From NCBI GenBank assembly GCA_018228665.1, contig CP073692.1:682001-746000 (forward strand): a stretch of 64,000 nucleotides of DNA, read 5' to 3'. Under the pieces are notes generated by a model. It did no database searches and was not told where the DNA came from. It saw nothing but the letters and a program-made list of their open reading frames with translations. The DNA is from Faecalicatena sp. Marseille-Q4148 (GTDB taxonomy: Bacteria > Bacillota > Clostridia > Lachnospirales > Lachnospiraceae). This document shows, one piece after another, positions 16,324 through 26,673 of the stretch. The position numbers and the translations under genes were made by a program. The stretch's first letter is position 1. The number at the start of each line of letters is the position of its first letter.

Positions 16324-18705
16324 TTATTCCATTGTTCTGATTTGGTCAACAAGAGATTGCTTTTTCAAATTTCCCGTTGTATATGCAATTAATATCAACT
16401 GAACAGCCAACAGAACAGCCGAATATATCAATACAACCGGACATGGGAATGAATAGAAAAAATATGGATTTAATGACCGCATGATCTGAATACATAAAAT
16501 TCCAAGTCCAACTCCTAAAATCAATGTTACAAGCACAGCAAAGAGTGAATAAATCATGCCCTCATAGCAAAGCATTCGGATGAGTTGTTTTTTGCTTAAA
16601 CCAATCGCCTGTAACATTCCAATTTCCTGCTTCCGAGACAAAAAATTTGTAATGGTTGTATTTACGAGATTGATCAGCGAAAAACACACAACAATGATAG
16701 CTACTATCAGAAATGCACCGAAAACTAGTTGCTGATTTCTATTATAATAATTTACGCTTTCTTCTATGGTATCCATAACCAAATCACTGTTTTTATCTAT
16801 CAGCTGATTTAATGAAGTTTCAATGGTATCGAATTTATCTTTGTCTGTAATTACGGAAATAGTACCTGTGCAATCCATCCCGGTTCCCTCATTTATAAGT
16901 TGTTCCGGGAGAGAAAAACATTTATCGAATCCCGTATAATTATAATCGCTTACTATGCCTTTCACAGTATAAGTTTTCGTCATAATATCACCGGATACAT
17001 TTTCGTAATCAACTTCTACTGTATCACCTAAAGCAACATCCATTCCATTGAGATCTGCACGTTCTTGTAATAGGATAATTCCATTGTCCGTAATCAATTC
17101 ATCATAATCAACGGTTCCTTTTATGAGATTTTTTTCTAAATCAGATTGTTCATCTTGACTAAATCCTTGAATCCAATCTCCAGAAATTCCATTTACACGA
17201 TATTCTGCGTCCGTATAATACCACCGCTTGATTCCGGTAACACCATCGATAGCTTTGATTGTTTTCACAAAATTTTCATTCAGCATATTTTTTTGTTGTA
17301 ATTTAGTCAACGAAACTTTTGCAGTATCAAAGGATTGATTAGCATTAAGGTGAATATTAAATTCGCCTTTTGAAAAATCCCTCCCACGGGCTTCTGCAAC
17401 TCCATCATAGGAAACTAATATCGTTGAAATCAATACAACTAACACTCCTCCAAATGCGAGTGAAAATATGGTTAATATAGATTTTGTTTTTTGCCTGGAC
17501 AGATTCATTTTAGCAAGTGATGCAGGCGTTATTTTTCGGTACAGCGCCGAACTTTCTTTAGACTTTCCTTTATAATCCGAATATCGAAGAGCCTCCATTG
17601 GAGATACTGCGGCAGCTTTTTTTACAGGAGTATGAATAGAGAGCATTACCATTGTAAAAGCAAAGAACCCACACCCAATCGTCACACATAAGGAAGTCAG
17701 CCAGTACCAGCCCTCCGGAATCAGAAAATATCCGATTACGTTACCTATAATCAAACCAATGGAAATCCCAACAGCAGCAAGTAACTTCCCTTCTCGGTAA
17801 ACCATTTTTTTAATCTGCCGTTTCGTTGTTCCAATCGTGCGAAGCTGTCCATAGTTACGTATATTGCTTGCAACGGAAATATAAAAAATGGAATAGATCA
17901 CAATGCCGGAGCCAATAAAAGTTACAAATCCAATCACGAAATAAAATAGCATTTCACTTCCAGAATTTTCGCTCTTCACATGAAAATAAGTGGAGCGAAC
18001 AATCACATTATCATCGGGGATGTGTAATTGTTTTGCAAGAATGTCTGCATATTCCGTAGCATCTTCTTCGCTCATGTTTTGAGCGTCTTTTAATCCAAGG
18101 TAATAATCTATAACCGTATTATTTCCATACTGTTGTTTCACTAATTCTTTCGATATAATAGCTGTATATCGTCCAATATCTCCGGTTTCAACATTTAAGA
18201 TTCCTGTCAACCTGAAATCATGATTCATCCCGTCAGAAAATGGTATTTTAATTGTCTGTCCTAATTCAGTTGAATACCCCAAACTGTCCAAAAAAGATTC
18301 CTGTACTACAATTTCATCTTCCGCAGTTGGTAACTTTCCCGAATAAGGCATACTTTGAGATTTTAGCATATCTGCATTTGCGTAAGTAAAATTTACGGTT
18401 GAATGGTTTATTTCTTCAGAAAATGCATTGAAAAATTCTCCAATCCACGCGATCTCTTTTTCTTTGTATAATTCCGAACCCTCTTTTTCTGAAATTGCAT
18501 GATATACAATCTGTGCTGTTTTTTTATTTAGATTTTTTGTTTTCTGTGTAATTCCAAATCCATAAAGGGTTATTGCAGATAATAATGTACTCGCAAGTGC
18601 AATCGTAATAATAATAAAGATATTTCTTTTTCGATTCGCTGATATATTCCTGCTCGAAATACGCTTGATTATGGTTTTTGTATCATTTTCAAAAGGTAAT
18701 GTCAT
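16324..18705 (-). CDS. Giant FtsX-type permease 1 of the array
   Basis: The 793-residue permease begins MTLPFENDT, then TM1 (about 27-50), an extracellular domain (about 55-240), three helices of a first FtsX core (about 245-370), a central helix near 412-432, a second extracellular domain (about 440-665) and a C-terminal FtsX core with IGLSKKQLIRML and a terminal DQIRTME. This MacB/YtrF-like double-FtsX plan is shared by all six array permeases. It directly follows an ATPase gene (14 bases), so these two form a plausible complete transporter. The substrate is unknown, probably an envelope-active peptide from the regulators nearby. Confidence 0.9.
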   Translation of the reverse strand: MTLPFENDTKTIIKRISSRNISANRKRNIFIIITIALASTLLSAITLYGFGITQKTKNLNKKTAQIVYHAISEKEGSELYKEKEIAWIGEFFNAFSEEINHSTVNFTYANADMLKSQSMPYSGKLPTAEDEIVVQESFLDSLGYSTELGQTIKIPFSDGMNHDFRLTGILNVETGDIGRYTAIISKELVKQQYGNNTVIDYYLGLKDAQNMSEEDATEYADILAKQLHIPDDNVIVRSTYFHVKSENSGSEMLFYFVIGFVTFIGSGIVIYSIFYISVASNIRNYGQLRTIGTTKRQIKKMVYREGKLLAAVGISIGLIIGNVIGYFLIPEGWYWLTSLCVTIGCGFFAFTMVMLSIHTPVKKAAAVSPMEALRYSDYKGKSKESSALYRKITPASLAKMNLSRQKTKSILTIFSLAFGGVLVVLISTILVSYDGVAEARGRDFSKGEFNIHLNANQSFDTAKVSLTKLQQKNMLNENFVKTIKAIDGVTGIKRWYYTDAEYRVNGISGDWIQGFSQDEQSDLEKNLIKGTVDYDELITDNGIILLQERADLNGMDVALGDTVEVDYENVSGDIMTKTYTVKGIVSDYNYTGFDKCFSLPEQLINEGTGMDCTGTISVITDKDKFDTIETSLNQLIDKNSDLVMDTIEESVNYYNRNQQLVFGAFLIVAIIVVCFSLINLVNTTITNFLSRKQEIGMLQAIGLSKKQLIRMLCYEGMIYSLFAVLVTLILGVGLGILCIQIMRSLNPYFFYSFPCPVVLIYSAVLLAVQLILIAYTTGNLKKQSLVDQIRTME

Positions 18706-18719
18706 AAATGCCCACCCCT

Positions 18720-19385
18720 CTATCCTACTATTTTCCCATCTTCAATCCTCACAATGCGATCAGCAAGCTGTGCAATAGCATTGTTATGTGTAATCATTAC
18801 CAATGTCTGATCGAACTCTCTACTGGTTCTCTGAAGCAGTCCTAAAACATCCGCACTGGTTTTAGAGTCAAGGTTACCTGTAGGTTCATCGGCCAACACA
18901 ATTGCAGGTTTAGCAACCAAGGCTCTTGCAATCGCCACTCTCTGCTGCTGCCCACCGGAAAGATTATTTGGCATACTTTTCAACTTATCTTCCAATCCCA
19001 GCATAGTAACAACTTCATCCATAAATTTCTGATCTACGGTATCTCCATCTAACTCTACCGGAAGGACAATGTTTTCATAAACATTTAAAATCGGAACCAG
19101 ATTGTAATTTTGGAAGATAAACCCGATATTCCTCCTGCGAAAAATAGTAAGTTGTTCATCATTCATTTTAGCCAGTTCCTTCCCTGCCACAACTACACTT
19201 CCTGATGTTGGAGTATCCAATCCTCCCATCATGTGAAGCAACGTGGATTTTCCGGAACCTGAAGTCCCTACTACTGCTACAAATTCTCCTTGCTCAACAG
19301 AAAAATTTACACCATCTAAAGCACGAGTTATATTAGGTTCTGTGCCATAATATTTTTTTAAATCCTTTGTCTGTAAAATTGTCAT
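18720..19385 (-). CDS. ABC ATPase of the permease array (1 of 2)
   Basis: The 221-residue LolD/MacB-type ATPase has Walker A GTSGSGKST, Q-loop FIFQNYN, signature LSGGQQQR, Walker B IVLADEP, D-loop GNLDSK and H-loop ITHN. It is nearly identical to the ATPase at 34238-34903 through most of its length, so the two are recent paralogues and probably interchangeable. The ATG at 19385 is preferred (AGGAAG 8 bases upstream) over a GTG two codons earlier. It is first in a transcript with permease 1, with an ACATTT-repeat operator just upstream. Six permeases share two ATPases. Confidence 0.94.
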   Translation of the reverse strand: MTILQTKDLKKYYGTEPNITRALDGVNFSVEQGEFVAVVGTSGSGKSTLLHMMGGLDTPTSGSVVVAGKELAKMNDEQLTIFRRRNIGFIFQNYNLVPILNVYENIVLPVELDGDTVDQKFMDEVVTMLGLEDKLKSMPNNLSGGQQQRVAIARALVAKPAIVLADEPTGNLDSKTSADVLGLLQRTSREFDQTLVMITHNNAIAQLADRIVRIEDGKIVG

Positions 19386-19418
19386 AATCACTACTTCCTT
19401 TCTTTGTTTGATGAGTAT

Positions 19419-19447
19419 ATAGTAACGGTCAAATGTTGCAGAAATGT
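19419..19447 (-). promoter_or_regulatory. ACATTT-repeat operator, copy B
   Basis: Half-sites at 19442-19447 and 19431-19436 (11 bp apart) and a -10-like TACTAT (19419-19424) after 6 bases, on the minus strand, 34 bases before the ATPase start. Confidence 0.72.
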
Positions 19448-19509
19448 CCTAAAACTCTATGAAACTACTTAAAAATGTTTTAATTTGATGTATTTCATTT
19501 TTCATAATC

Positions 19510-22167
19510 CTAAACGGTTTCATCTTTTAAAACTTCAACAATAATATCCCTACGAATTTTCCGGGATGCCACCATATAGATTCCTCTGATGATGGCAAAT
19601 GTGAGTATGATATATACTACTACCCCCCAGAACGGAAAAACCTTAAGAAATTCTATAACTGTTATATCCTGTAGCCAAATTAATATGGTACTGACTAAAA
19701 TTAGTATTGAGATCCCTATTAACAAAGGTTTGATTACAAGAAGAAATCCTTCTGTATAAAGTAAGTGACATAGCCCTTTTTTATCAAGACCGACAGAGCG
19801 CAACATAGCAAACTCCTTTTTTCTTTGATATAAACTATTTAATATAGCTGCCACTGCCGATGAAATACCAACAATCCCAAAAAGCGCTGTCAAGCTATAA
19901 ACAATTAACATTGTAGCATTTGTCAGTTTATCTCTATCAGCTGCTCTTTGTGTTTTACTGGAAGTAAAAAAATCATTCTTACTCAAATATTCACCACAAA
20001 GTTGATCCACTCGACTTTGTACTATAATATCTTTCCCTTGCTCAGTACGAAGATTCATATAGGTTCTATAATTATATACTGCACGATCTTCCCCAAAATT
20101 GTTTATAATCTCATAATACTCTTCCATAGGTACAATAATAGGCAAAGTATAAAAAGCAACATTCAAACCTATGTCTGGCATCTCTGTAAGTACAGAAGAT
20201 ATTTGAATATCAAAACTATAATTTCCTTGAACAGAGTCTAAAAACTTTTCCGTTAATTGTAACCTCTGACCTTCTTTTATATCCAGATATGACACCTGCT
20301 CTTTTTTTGCTTCATAACCCCTAGCATCCGGATTCTTTGCAACTGAATTAACAATAACAGCTGATCTGGAATTATGGGAGGAAATTCCTGCATTCTTTAG
20401 ATAAGCATTATAAGTATCCTGTTCCAGACCAATTAATGTACAAGGAATTCTATATCTGCCATCACGTTTAACAACATATTCTCCAGCTGCTTTCGTATCA
20501 AATCCTCCATATGAAAGAAATTCTTTAGACAATTCTTGCTCCGAAAGCCAACTTGCACACATTGCCATCGTATAAGTTGTCTGTTCTTTCACGTCTGGAA
20601 GATCTTTTAATTTCTGAATAAGCGCTGGTTCTATCCGCTGACCAGATTCTAATGTAATATTTATATCAAAAGGATTATCATGTTCTGCTTTCGTATTATT
20701 AACATCTGAAACAGAAAAAACAGCCAGAAAACTAAACATGAGTACCATACATAAACATAATGTTACAGTACAGGTCCGAAATAATTTCTTATTTGCGATA
20801 AGAGAGTTAGCTGAGACTTTCCCCAAAAATCCAAAACACCTTTTTAAAAAGGTATGTTTTGCTGATTTTTCCAAAGAAACATTGTTCCAATTCTCCTTTA
20901 TAGCTTCTATTGGACGTATTTTTCCCATTTGTCTTGCAGGTCCGGATGCTGCTAAGAGCACTGTTAAAAAAGAAAGCATTATTGAAATGATTGCAATCCA
21001 TGGTGAGAAAGAAACTGAAATCTGATTTCCTGTTACTTCGCGTGTCAATTTGGAATATGCGGTCAATACTCCATAAGAAAGCAAATGACCAAGTCCTATA
21101 GAAATAACAATTGGAAAAAAAGATAACCAACGTGCTTCATATTTAACTAGCTTCCGTATCTGTTTTGGCGTCATACCTATTGATTTTAATATTCCAAGCT
21201 CCTTTATTTTTCGCTTAGCAGAAATGGAAAAGGCCCCGCGGATAATATAGGCAAATACCGTCATAGAAGCAACAGCAACTATCAAAAGTGAAAGAAAAAG
21301 TTTAGGTAAATCGCTGCTCCAGAAGTGCCCCGGCTCATAAATTCCATACATTCCGAGCAGAGCTGTATGATAACGATATGGATATTCACCATATTCATCT
21401 TGTTCCAAACCAATAGCCTGTGCAATCTGAGGGACTGTTTCATAGATTTTCCTTGGATTCTTTGTCTGGGTATATACAACTACACTAGCATCTTTTGGCG
21501 TTTCTTCCAGATTGAGCCAACCATATGCAGGATAACCATTATATGCACTGGAAACTGTCCTATCAATTTCTCCAACAATGGTATACTGTACATTATCTGT
21601 TTTTACAAATACTTCCCCATCTTGAAGTGGGGACAGGAAATCAACAATTCTATTATCTTTTCTCCGTTCACCTAATTCTAAATCAATGGTATCACCGATT
21701 TTGAAGGAAGGATTATCCTCAAAAAATTTTTTCCCAACAACAATTTCACCCGGAGCCTCTGGAACTCTTCCACGTATAATTAAATTTTTTTCATGCATGG
21801 ATTCCCAATATTTTGCATCACAATTTTGGACTAAAAGATAAGGATCATTTTCTCTAAACGATAATAGGAATGTTTGGTTATTTCCTTTTACCATAACGTC
21901 TTTGATATTTTCATTCTTTTTGATAAGTTCAATCTGATTTGCCTGAACTTCTAATATCTGTGCATCCCAATTCCCTGAATCAAAAATTTCCTGCTGCACT
22001 CTCTGATTCCAATAACTCTGCACAAGAGAACATAATGTACACATAAAAGTGGCTGCAATTAATATGGCAGACATAATAGAAAGTGCTGTCCGGTGATTTG
22101 CTTTAATATTTTGTTTGGCAAGTTTTTTGACAACTGCATTTGTATCATTTTCAAATGGTAAAGTCAT
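19510..22167 (-). CDS. Giant FtsX-type permease 2 of the array
   Basis: At 885 residues this is the longest of the array. It starts MTLPFENDT at the ATG at 22167 (AAAGGAG 9 bases upstream; the earlier ATG is too close to that site). TM1 is at about 28-50; the first extracellular domain spans about 55-285 and the second about 485-760, each longer than in the paralogues. FtsX cores lie near 290-420 and in the last 130 residues, with RKKEFAMLRSVGL before the C-terminal core, a coupling-helix motif. The gene follows the frameshifted permease by 33 bases and has no ATPase in its own transcript. Confidence 0.9.
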   Translation of the reverse strand: MTLPFENDTNAVVKKLAKQNIKANHRTALSIMSAILIAATFMCTLCSLVQSYWNQRVQQEIFDSGNWDAQILEVQANQIELIKKNENIKDVMVKGNNQTFLLSFRENDPYLLVQNCDAKYWESMHEKNLIIRGRVPEAPGEIVVGKKFFEDNPSFKIGDTIDLELGERRKDNRIVDFLSPLQDGEVFVKTDNVQYTIVGEIDRTVSSAYNGYPAYGWLNLEETPKDASVVVYTQTKNPRKIYETVPQIAQAIGLEQDEYGEYPYRYHTALLGMYGIYEPGHFWSSDLPKLFLSLLIVAVASMTVFAYIIRGAFSISAKRKIKELGILKSIGMTPKQIRKLVKYEARWLSFFPIVISIGLGHLLSYGVLTAYSKLTREVTGNQISVSFSPWIAIISIMLSFLTVLLAASGPARQMGKIRPIEAIKENWNNVSLEKSAKHTFLKRCFGFLGKVSANSLIANKKLFRTCTVTLCLCMVLMFSFLAVFSVSDVNNTKAEHDNPFDINITLESGQRIEPALIQKLKDLPDVKEQTTYTMAMCASWLSEQELSKEFLSYGGFDTKAAGEYVVKRDGRYRIPCTLIGLEQDTYNAYLKNAGISSHNSRSAVIVNSVAKNPDARGYEAKKEQVSYLDIKEGQRLQLTEKFLDSVQGNYSFDIQISSVLTEMPDIGLNVAFYTLPIIVPMEEYYEIINNFGEDRAVYNYRTYMNLRTEQGKDIIVQSRVDQLCGEYLSKNDFFTSSKTQRAADRDKLTNATMLIVYSLTALFGIVGISSAVAAILNSLYQRKKEFAMLRSVGLDKKGLCHLLYTEGFLLVIKPLLIGISILILVSTILIWLQDITVIEFLKVFPFWGVVVYIILTFAIIRGIYMVASRKIRRDIIVEVLKDETV

Positions 22168-22200
22168 AGCCATTCACTCCTTTCGGCATAATTTTAATCC

Positions 22201-24623
22201 TTACGTAGTTTCCCTTAATTGTTCCACAATAGATTTTTGCTGCAAAATACGAATAATAATCGCAGAAATTATTAGTGGAAGAAAAATTGAAATTATAATA
22301 TATGCTCCCATGTAAATGAAAGGGAATTTCCATACCCATGTATCATCCCCCACACTATTTAAGTAACGGACAATGCTATAACCGACAGGCGTTCCTACAG
22401 CCAATGTGATACCAATATTCCAAAAAGCCAGTAAAATCCCCTCCCATTGTATCGTCCATTGTAATTGCTTTTTTTCCATGCCAATCGAACGCAAAGTTGA
22501 AAACTCATGCTTTCTGGAAAGTGTTGTGGCAATCAATGTGTTAATCAAGTTAATAACTGCAAACAACATAATAAAGCCGCTCAAGCCCCAAATGACAAGA
22601 CTTGTACGTTGGTACATTGCTTCACTATCCTGATAAAGGTTATGCAGTGTTTCCATTGTAACAGTAGGGATCGTTTCTACCAAGCTATTCATTTTCTCCC
22701 GGACTTCTGGCTCTAGAGAAAAATTGTTAATGCTGACTAAAAGATGGCTAGTGAAATTGAAGTTAGGAACGACCATTTTCTGCAATAGCTGATCGGGCAA
22801 TAGGAAAAATCCTGTTTTTCCGAATAGTTTTCCGCCTATTGGATCTTTAAATATGTCATCGCTGATTTCACCGGCTATGGTGTATTCTGTTTCCTGATAC
22901 GATTGCCCATCAAACCAACGGAATCTAACGGTATCACCCACTTGGAACGTCCAGTCGAAAACATACTCTGCATACTCATTACGCAATACGAGTATTTCCT
23001 TGTTTTCGATCATAGCTTGATAATCTATCGTGCCAGCAGAAAGATACTGTTTCAAAATTCTTTGTTGTTCAGAAGTGAATGGAACAAGTTTATCCTTTCT
23101 GGAAGCCTTATTGTATTCAAATTTTGCCTCCAAAGTTTTATATTCTGTAACTTCTTTTACGCCCTCAATCTGTGCGATATTCCGAATGAGATCGTCGTTT
23201 AATGGAGATTGTTAAGCTGAACTCCTGTTGTTCCATGAGGATCATTACGGACTGCATTTCTGGACAAGTTAATTTCAAATTCTCCGTATTCCAATAATCC
23301 CTGTCGTGCAAAACGCTCCATATCCAAAGAGGATAGTAATGTTGTACCGCCCATAAACATAATCCCAGCTACACCTAAAGAAAGAACGGTCATTATCCAC
23401 TTACGCCGATTGCGTGAACATCCCATAACAGCCATTGAAAACGGAGTGATTTTTCTATGCAGTTTTTTAGAGTACAACTGTGTAGACTGATACCCCGTAT
23501 TTTTTGCAGCTTCAATTGGAGATACGCTTCCTGCAATTTTAGCAGGTTTGCTTAAAGCCAGCCATACCATTGCATATACGATGCAAAAAATCAGTACACT
23601 TACTAATGCAGTATTCTGCCAACTCCAGCCGTCAGGTTTAAATAAAAAGGCCGCCGTTCCACCAATGATAAGTCCTAAAATTGTTCCTAAAATGCAAAGA
23701 AGTTTTCCCTGTGTTCGTAAAATCGTTTTAATTTGCTTTGCTGTAGCTCCCATTGTTCTCAACTGTCCAAATTCTCTTACTTGATTTTGAACATAAATGT
23801 AAAAAATACTATAAATAACCAAATAGCTTACTAATAGCACCGCAATCGAAAAAATACTGATAATCATAATATTTTCTTGATTTGGTTCAAGAGAGGCTGC
23901 AAAACCATCGTTATAATCAGAATACTGTGGTGTAACACCATAATCAGTCCCGATTTTTTGAACAATCTCTTTAAAATTATCTGATGACATTTGAGCAGTA
24001 TTTGCTAATTGAACAGTAAGCGCCGTTACAGAAGTTTCAAATTGACTGCCTATGTGGGCATATTCTTCAGAACAGTATAAGGAATATGTCCGTTCTGTTG
24101 ATCCATTGTCTGTAAGACCAACAACAGTAAAAGTTTCTGAACTTCCATCATAAAAAGGAATTGTAATTTTAGTTCCTAATTCAGCTGGTAATCCTAATCG
24201 TGATAAATAGGCTTTATCCACAGCTACATCATATAAACCGATGGGGTATTGTCCCTCTACGATTTCTTCTACGGCAATATTACTGTCATTCTGTTCAATG
24301 TAAACTGGAATTACTAAATAATTGTCAACCTGTGTGTTGCCAGCTTGAATATAAATTCTTGAATCAGCAATTCTGCTGTCTCGCCGCAATTCTTCAATTT
24401 GCTTATGATTGATATTGTAATAAATTGCATGGTTTGTTGTCTGCAACCCTCTTTTGGTTTCTGTTGCCATTCCGACTACTGAAAGAATAAATCCTGATAG
24501 TAATGCAACAGATAGCATTATGGTTAATATGGACAATATCGTTTTGCTCTTACTTTCTTTTATACTTTTTTTTGCATATTTTCTGATTATTACGCTAGTA
24601 TCATTCTCAAATGGTAATGTCAT
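22201..24623 (-). pseudogene. Giant FtsX-type permease 3, frameshifted by 2 bp
   Basis: Two frames, 24623-23199 and about 23216-22201, together encode a full-length array permease of roughly 806 residues. The break is at GAGA (23205-23208, plus strand). Removing one GA (TC on the coding strand) turns NLH-stop into NPLNDD, and the paralogues at 26674 and 31834 have NPLNDD and NPLNAS at exactly this point, so a 2-bp duplication is the likely lesion. The first half has MTLPFENDT (ATG at 24623, 8 bases from GGGGG), TM1, the outer domain and first FtsX core; the second half has the second outer domain and last core, ending VEQLRETT. Either a recent pseudogene, a reversible slip, or a sequencing error. 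Confidence 0.85.
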
Positions 24624-24646
24624 AGCCATTGCCCCCTTTCGCCATT

Positions 24647-24675
24647 ATCCTAACTCTCAAATGTTGCAGAAATGT
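24647..24675 (-). promoter_or_regulatory. ACATTT-repeat operator, copy C
   Basis: Half-sites at 24670-24675 and 24659-24664 and a -10-like TAGGAT (24647-24652) after 6 bases, reading on the minus strand into the frameshifted permease. Confidence 0.68.
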
Positions 24676-24704
24676 CCTAAAATTCTTTTTTTCTAAATTT
24701 TTTT

Positions 24705-24734
24705 AAAAAAGGCAGTCTGAATAAACAGACCGCC
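24705..24734 (-). terminator. Terminator after the second array kinase
   Basis: GGCGGTCTG / CAGACTGCC (one mismatch, 6-base loop) followed by six T on the minus strand; begins 7 bases after the kinase stop and precedes operator copy C. Confidence 0.85.
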
Positions 24735-24740
24735 GTTTCA

Positions 24741-25772
24741 TTATCTTTGAGGAAGAAATATAGAGAAAGTTGAGCCTTTTCCCACCTCTGATTCAACTGT
24801 AATATAGCCGCCTTGCATAGTGATAATCTCACGTGCCAGGTATAATCCTATTCCAATCCCATCCACATCATGTACAGCTTCTTCCCGATAAAATCGTTTA
24901 AAAATAGTTGCCTGGACACTTTCCGGAATACCTCTTCCCGTATCCGCTACGGCAATTTCCAAATACATCTCCCAGTCCTGTACTGTTACGTGAATGTCAC
25001 CGCCTTCCGGAGTATATTTTACTGCATTGTCTAAAAGATTAAACAATGCTTCTGAGGTCCAGCGACTGTCATGTGAAACCGTTAAATTTTCAGGACAATT
25101 TACGGATAAATGAAGATGCTTTCTTTCCATAGGAGCAAGAACCCCATTTATCGCATCTACAAGTGTATCCGCAATAGCTGTTTCTTTCTTTTCCAAAGTG
25201 ATCACTCCAGTTTCCAATCGTGATGTTTTCACCATTCCCTGAATCAAAAAGTCCAGTTTATCTAACTGACTGGCAGTAGCATATAAAAATTCCTTACGTG
25301 TCTCATCAGTAATTCTTCTGGTCAACATCGTGTCATTGAGCATTTTTAGATTTGCTATCGGTGTTTTGGTCTGATGTGAAATATCAGATACCAAAGACTG
25401 TAATTCTGCTTTTTCTTCTTCTACTTTATGCCGGGTTTCCTGCATTACATGATATAATCTTTCCAGACGATGACTGATGCGTGCTAACAGTGTTTCTGCT
25501 TCATAATTTATTTGCGGACGAACGGTACTATCCATCATTTCATCTAATGTTCGGCATAGTCCATCTGTAAATACCGATAGTTTCTTCTGGAAATAATGCA
25601 AAAAAACTGCCCCCCATAGAAACAGAAGGATCATCACGCTGAAACCACCAAGTATCATCCTTATATCTTTTGTGAAGGCATAAAGGATGAACAACAAAAG
25701 AATTGATGTCAGTGAAGCACCTCCCACAATCAGCCGCAGAAAAGCTCTAGTGGATAAATTCTGTAATTTCAT
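24741..25772 (-). CDS. Histidine kinase of the permease array (pair 1)
   Basis: The 343-residue kinase has two N-terminal helices (about 11-29 and 34-55) with a minimal outer loop, a coiled-coil-like linker (RLERLYHVMQET...), H-box SDISHQTKTP (His about residue 133), N-box LLDNAVKY, G1 DTGRGI and G2 GIGIGLYL. It is a close paralogue of the kinase at 35316-36344 across the whole protein. The start overlaps the RR stop by 4 bases. No sensor domain: like BceS, it probably depends on the array permeases for input, an inference from topology and context. Confidence 0.93.
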   Translation of the reverse strand: MKLQNLSTRAFLRLIVGGASLTSILLLFILYAFTKDIRMILGGFSVMILLFLWGAVFLHYFQKKLSVFTDGLCRTLDEMMDSTVRPQINYEAETLLARISHRLERLYHVMQETRHKVEEEKAELQSLVSDISHQTKTPIANLKMLNDTMLTRRITDETRKEFLYATASQLDKLDFLIQGMVKTSRLETGVITLEKKETAIADTLVDAINGVLAPMERKHLHLSVNCPENLTVSHDSRWTSEALFNLLDNAVKYTPEGGDIHVTVQDWEMYLEIAVADTGRGIPESVQATIFKRFYREEAVHDVDGIGIGLYLAREIITMQGGYITVESEVGKGSTFSIFLPQR

Positions 25773-26458
25773 CGTGATTCACCGCCTATCCATTGATATC
25801 CCATTCCGTAAGCAGTTTTAATATATTTTCGTTCATCTGTTTCAATCTTTTTGCGAATCCGGCTGATGATGGTAGTAAGCGTATGCTCATCTACAAAATC
25901 CCCATCAATATCCCACAATTTCTCAATCAGTTGCCGCTTCGTTAATATAATGTGCGGATTTTTTACAAATAAAAATAAGGTACGGTATTCTTTTGGTGTA
26001 AAATCTATCACCTTTCCTTCCAAAACCGCACTCTGCTCGGAAAAGTCAATTTTCAAAACTTCATCCTCAAATACGTCATGCTTTGGTGTCCGTAATTCCA
26101 TATTTGCAAAAACAGCAGCTACCTTTTTACAGAGAACCATCACTGAAAATGGTTTTGTAATATAATCTGTGCATCCGGCTTCATAGCCTTTCAGCATATC
26201 GCCTTCTTTATCATTTGCTGTGATAAACATAATATAGGTATGCTGCCCTCTTCCTCTGATTTCATCACATAAATGCAGACCGTTCCCATCCGGCAGATTA
26301 ATATCCAACAGGGCGATATCAAATTCACTCTCCTTCAATCGTTCTACTGCATCCAGAAAACTGTATGCAGAAGTTACTTCATAACCATCCGCAGTAAGAT
26401 TATAAGCCAGTGTTTTATTTAGTACTTTATCATCTTCTACAATTAAAATTTTCCTCAA
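25769..26458 (-). CDS. OmpR-family response regulator of the array (pair 1)
   Basis: The protein has about 229 residues. Receiver motifs: VEDD, Asp in LLDINLPDG, Lys in ITKPFS; the winged helix contains DEHTLTTIISRIRKKIE, almost identical to the recognition region of the RR at 36341-37030, so both should bind the same ACATTT repeats. A TTG at 26458 with GGAAG 8 bases upstream gives the start MRKILIVEDD like the paralogue; an ATG seven codons earlier (26479) has no ribosome binding site but remains possible. Its own promoter carries operator copy D, implying autoregulation. Confidence 0.93.
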   Translation of the reverse strand: MRKILIVEDDKVLNKTLAYNLTADGYEVTSAYSFLDAVERLKESEFDIALLDINLPDGNGLHLCDEIRGRGQHTYIMFITANDKEGDMLKGYEAGCTDYITKPFSVMVLCKKVAAVFANMELRTPKHDVFEDEVLKIDFSEQSAVLEGKVIDFTPKEYRTLFLFVKNPHIILTKRQLIEKLWDIDGDFVDEHTLTTIISRIRKKIETDERKYIKTAYGMGYQWIGGESR

Positions 26459-26496
26459 TACAGATTCTTCCTTTCCCATCTTCTAAACTTGTCGCT

Positions 26497-26525
26497 ATTT
26501 TAAACCTCAAATGTTACAGAAATGT
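26497..26525 (-). promoter_or_regulatory. ACATTT-repeat operator, copy D (RR promoter)
   Basis: Half-sites at 26520-26525 and 26509-26514 and a -10-like TAAAAT (26497-26502) after 6 bases on the minus strand, in front of RR pair 1. Confidence 0.72.
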
Positions 26526-26589
26526 CCTAATCATTCATAAAATTTTGGAACTCAATATATATTATATATTTTTTCCGAGAAAATTTATA

Positions 26590-26644
26590 TAAAATAGAAG
26601 ATGCATTTGCAGAAAACATAATTTTTTTAGCAAATACATCTTCG
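26590..26644 (-). terminator. Terminator after permease 4
   Basis: GAAGATG-T-ATTTGC pairs with GCAAAT-G-CATCTTC (14 bp, one wobble) around an AT-rich loop, followed by a T-rich minus-strand tail. It ends the long ATPase-permease-permease-permease stretch 30 bases after the stop at 26674. Confidence 0.7.
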
Positions 26645-26673
26645 TAATTTCTTGTCAATTTTAAAATAGTCTC

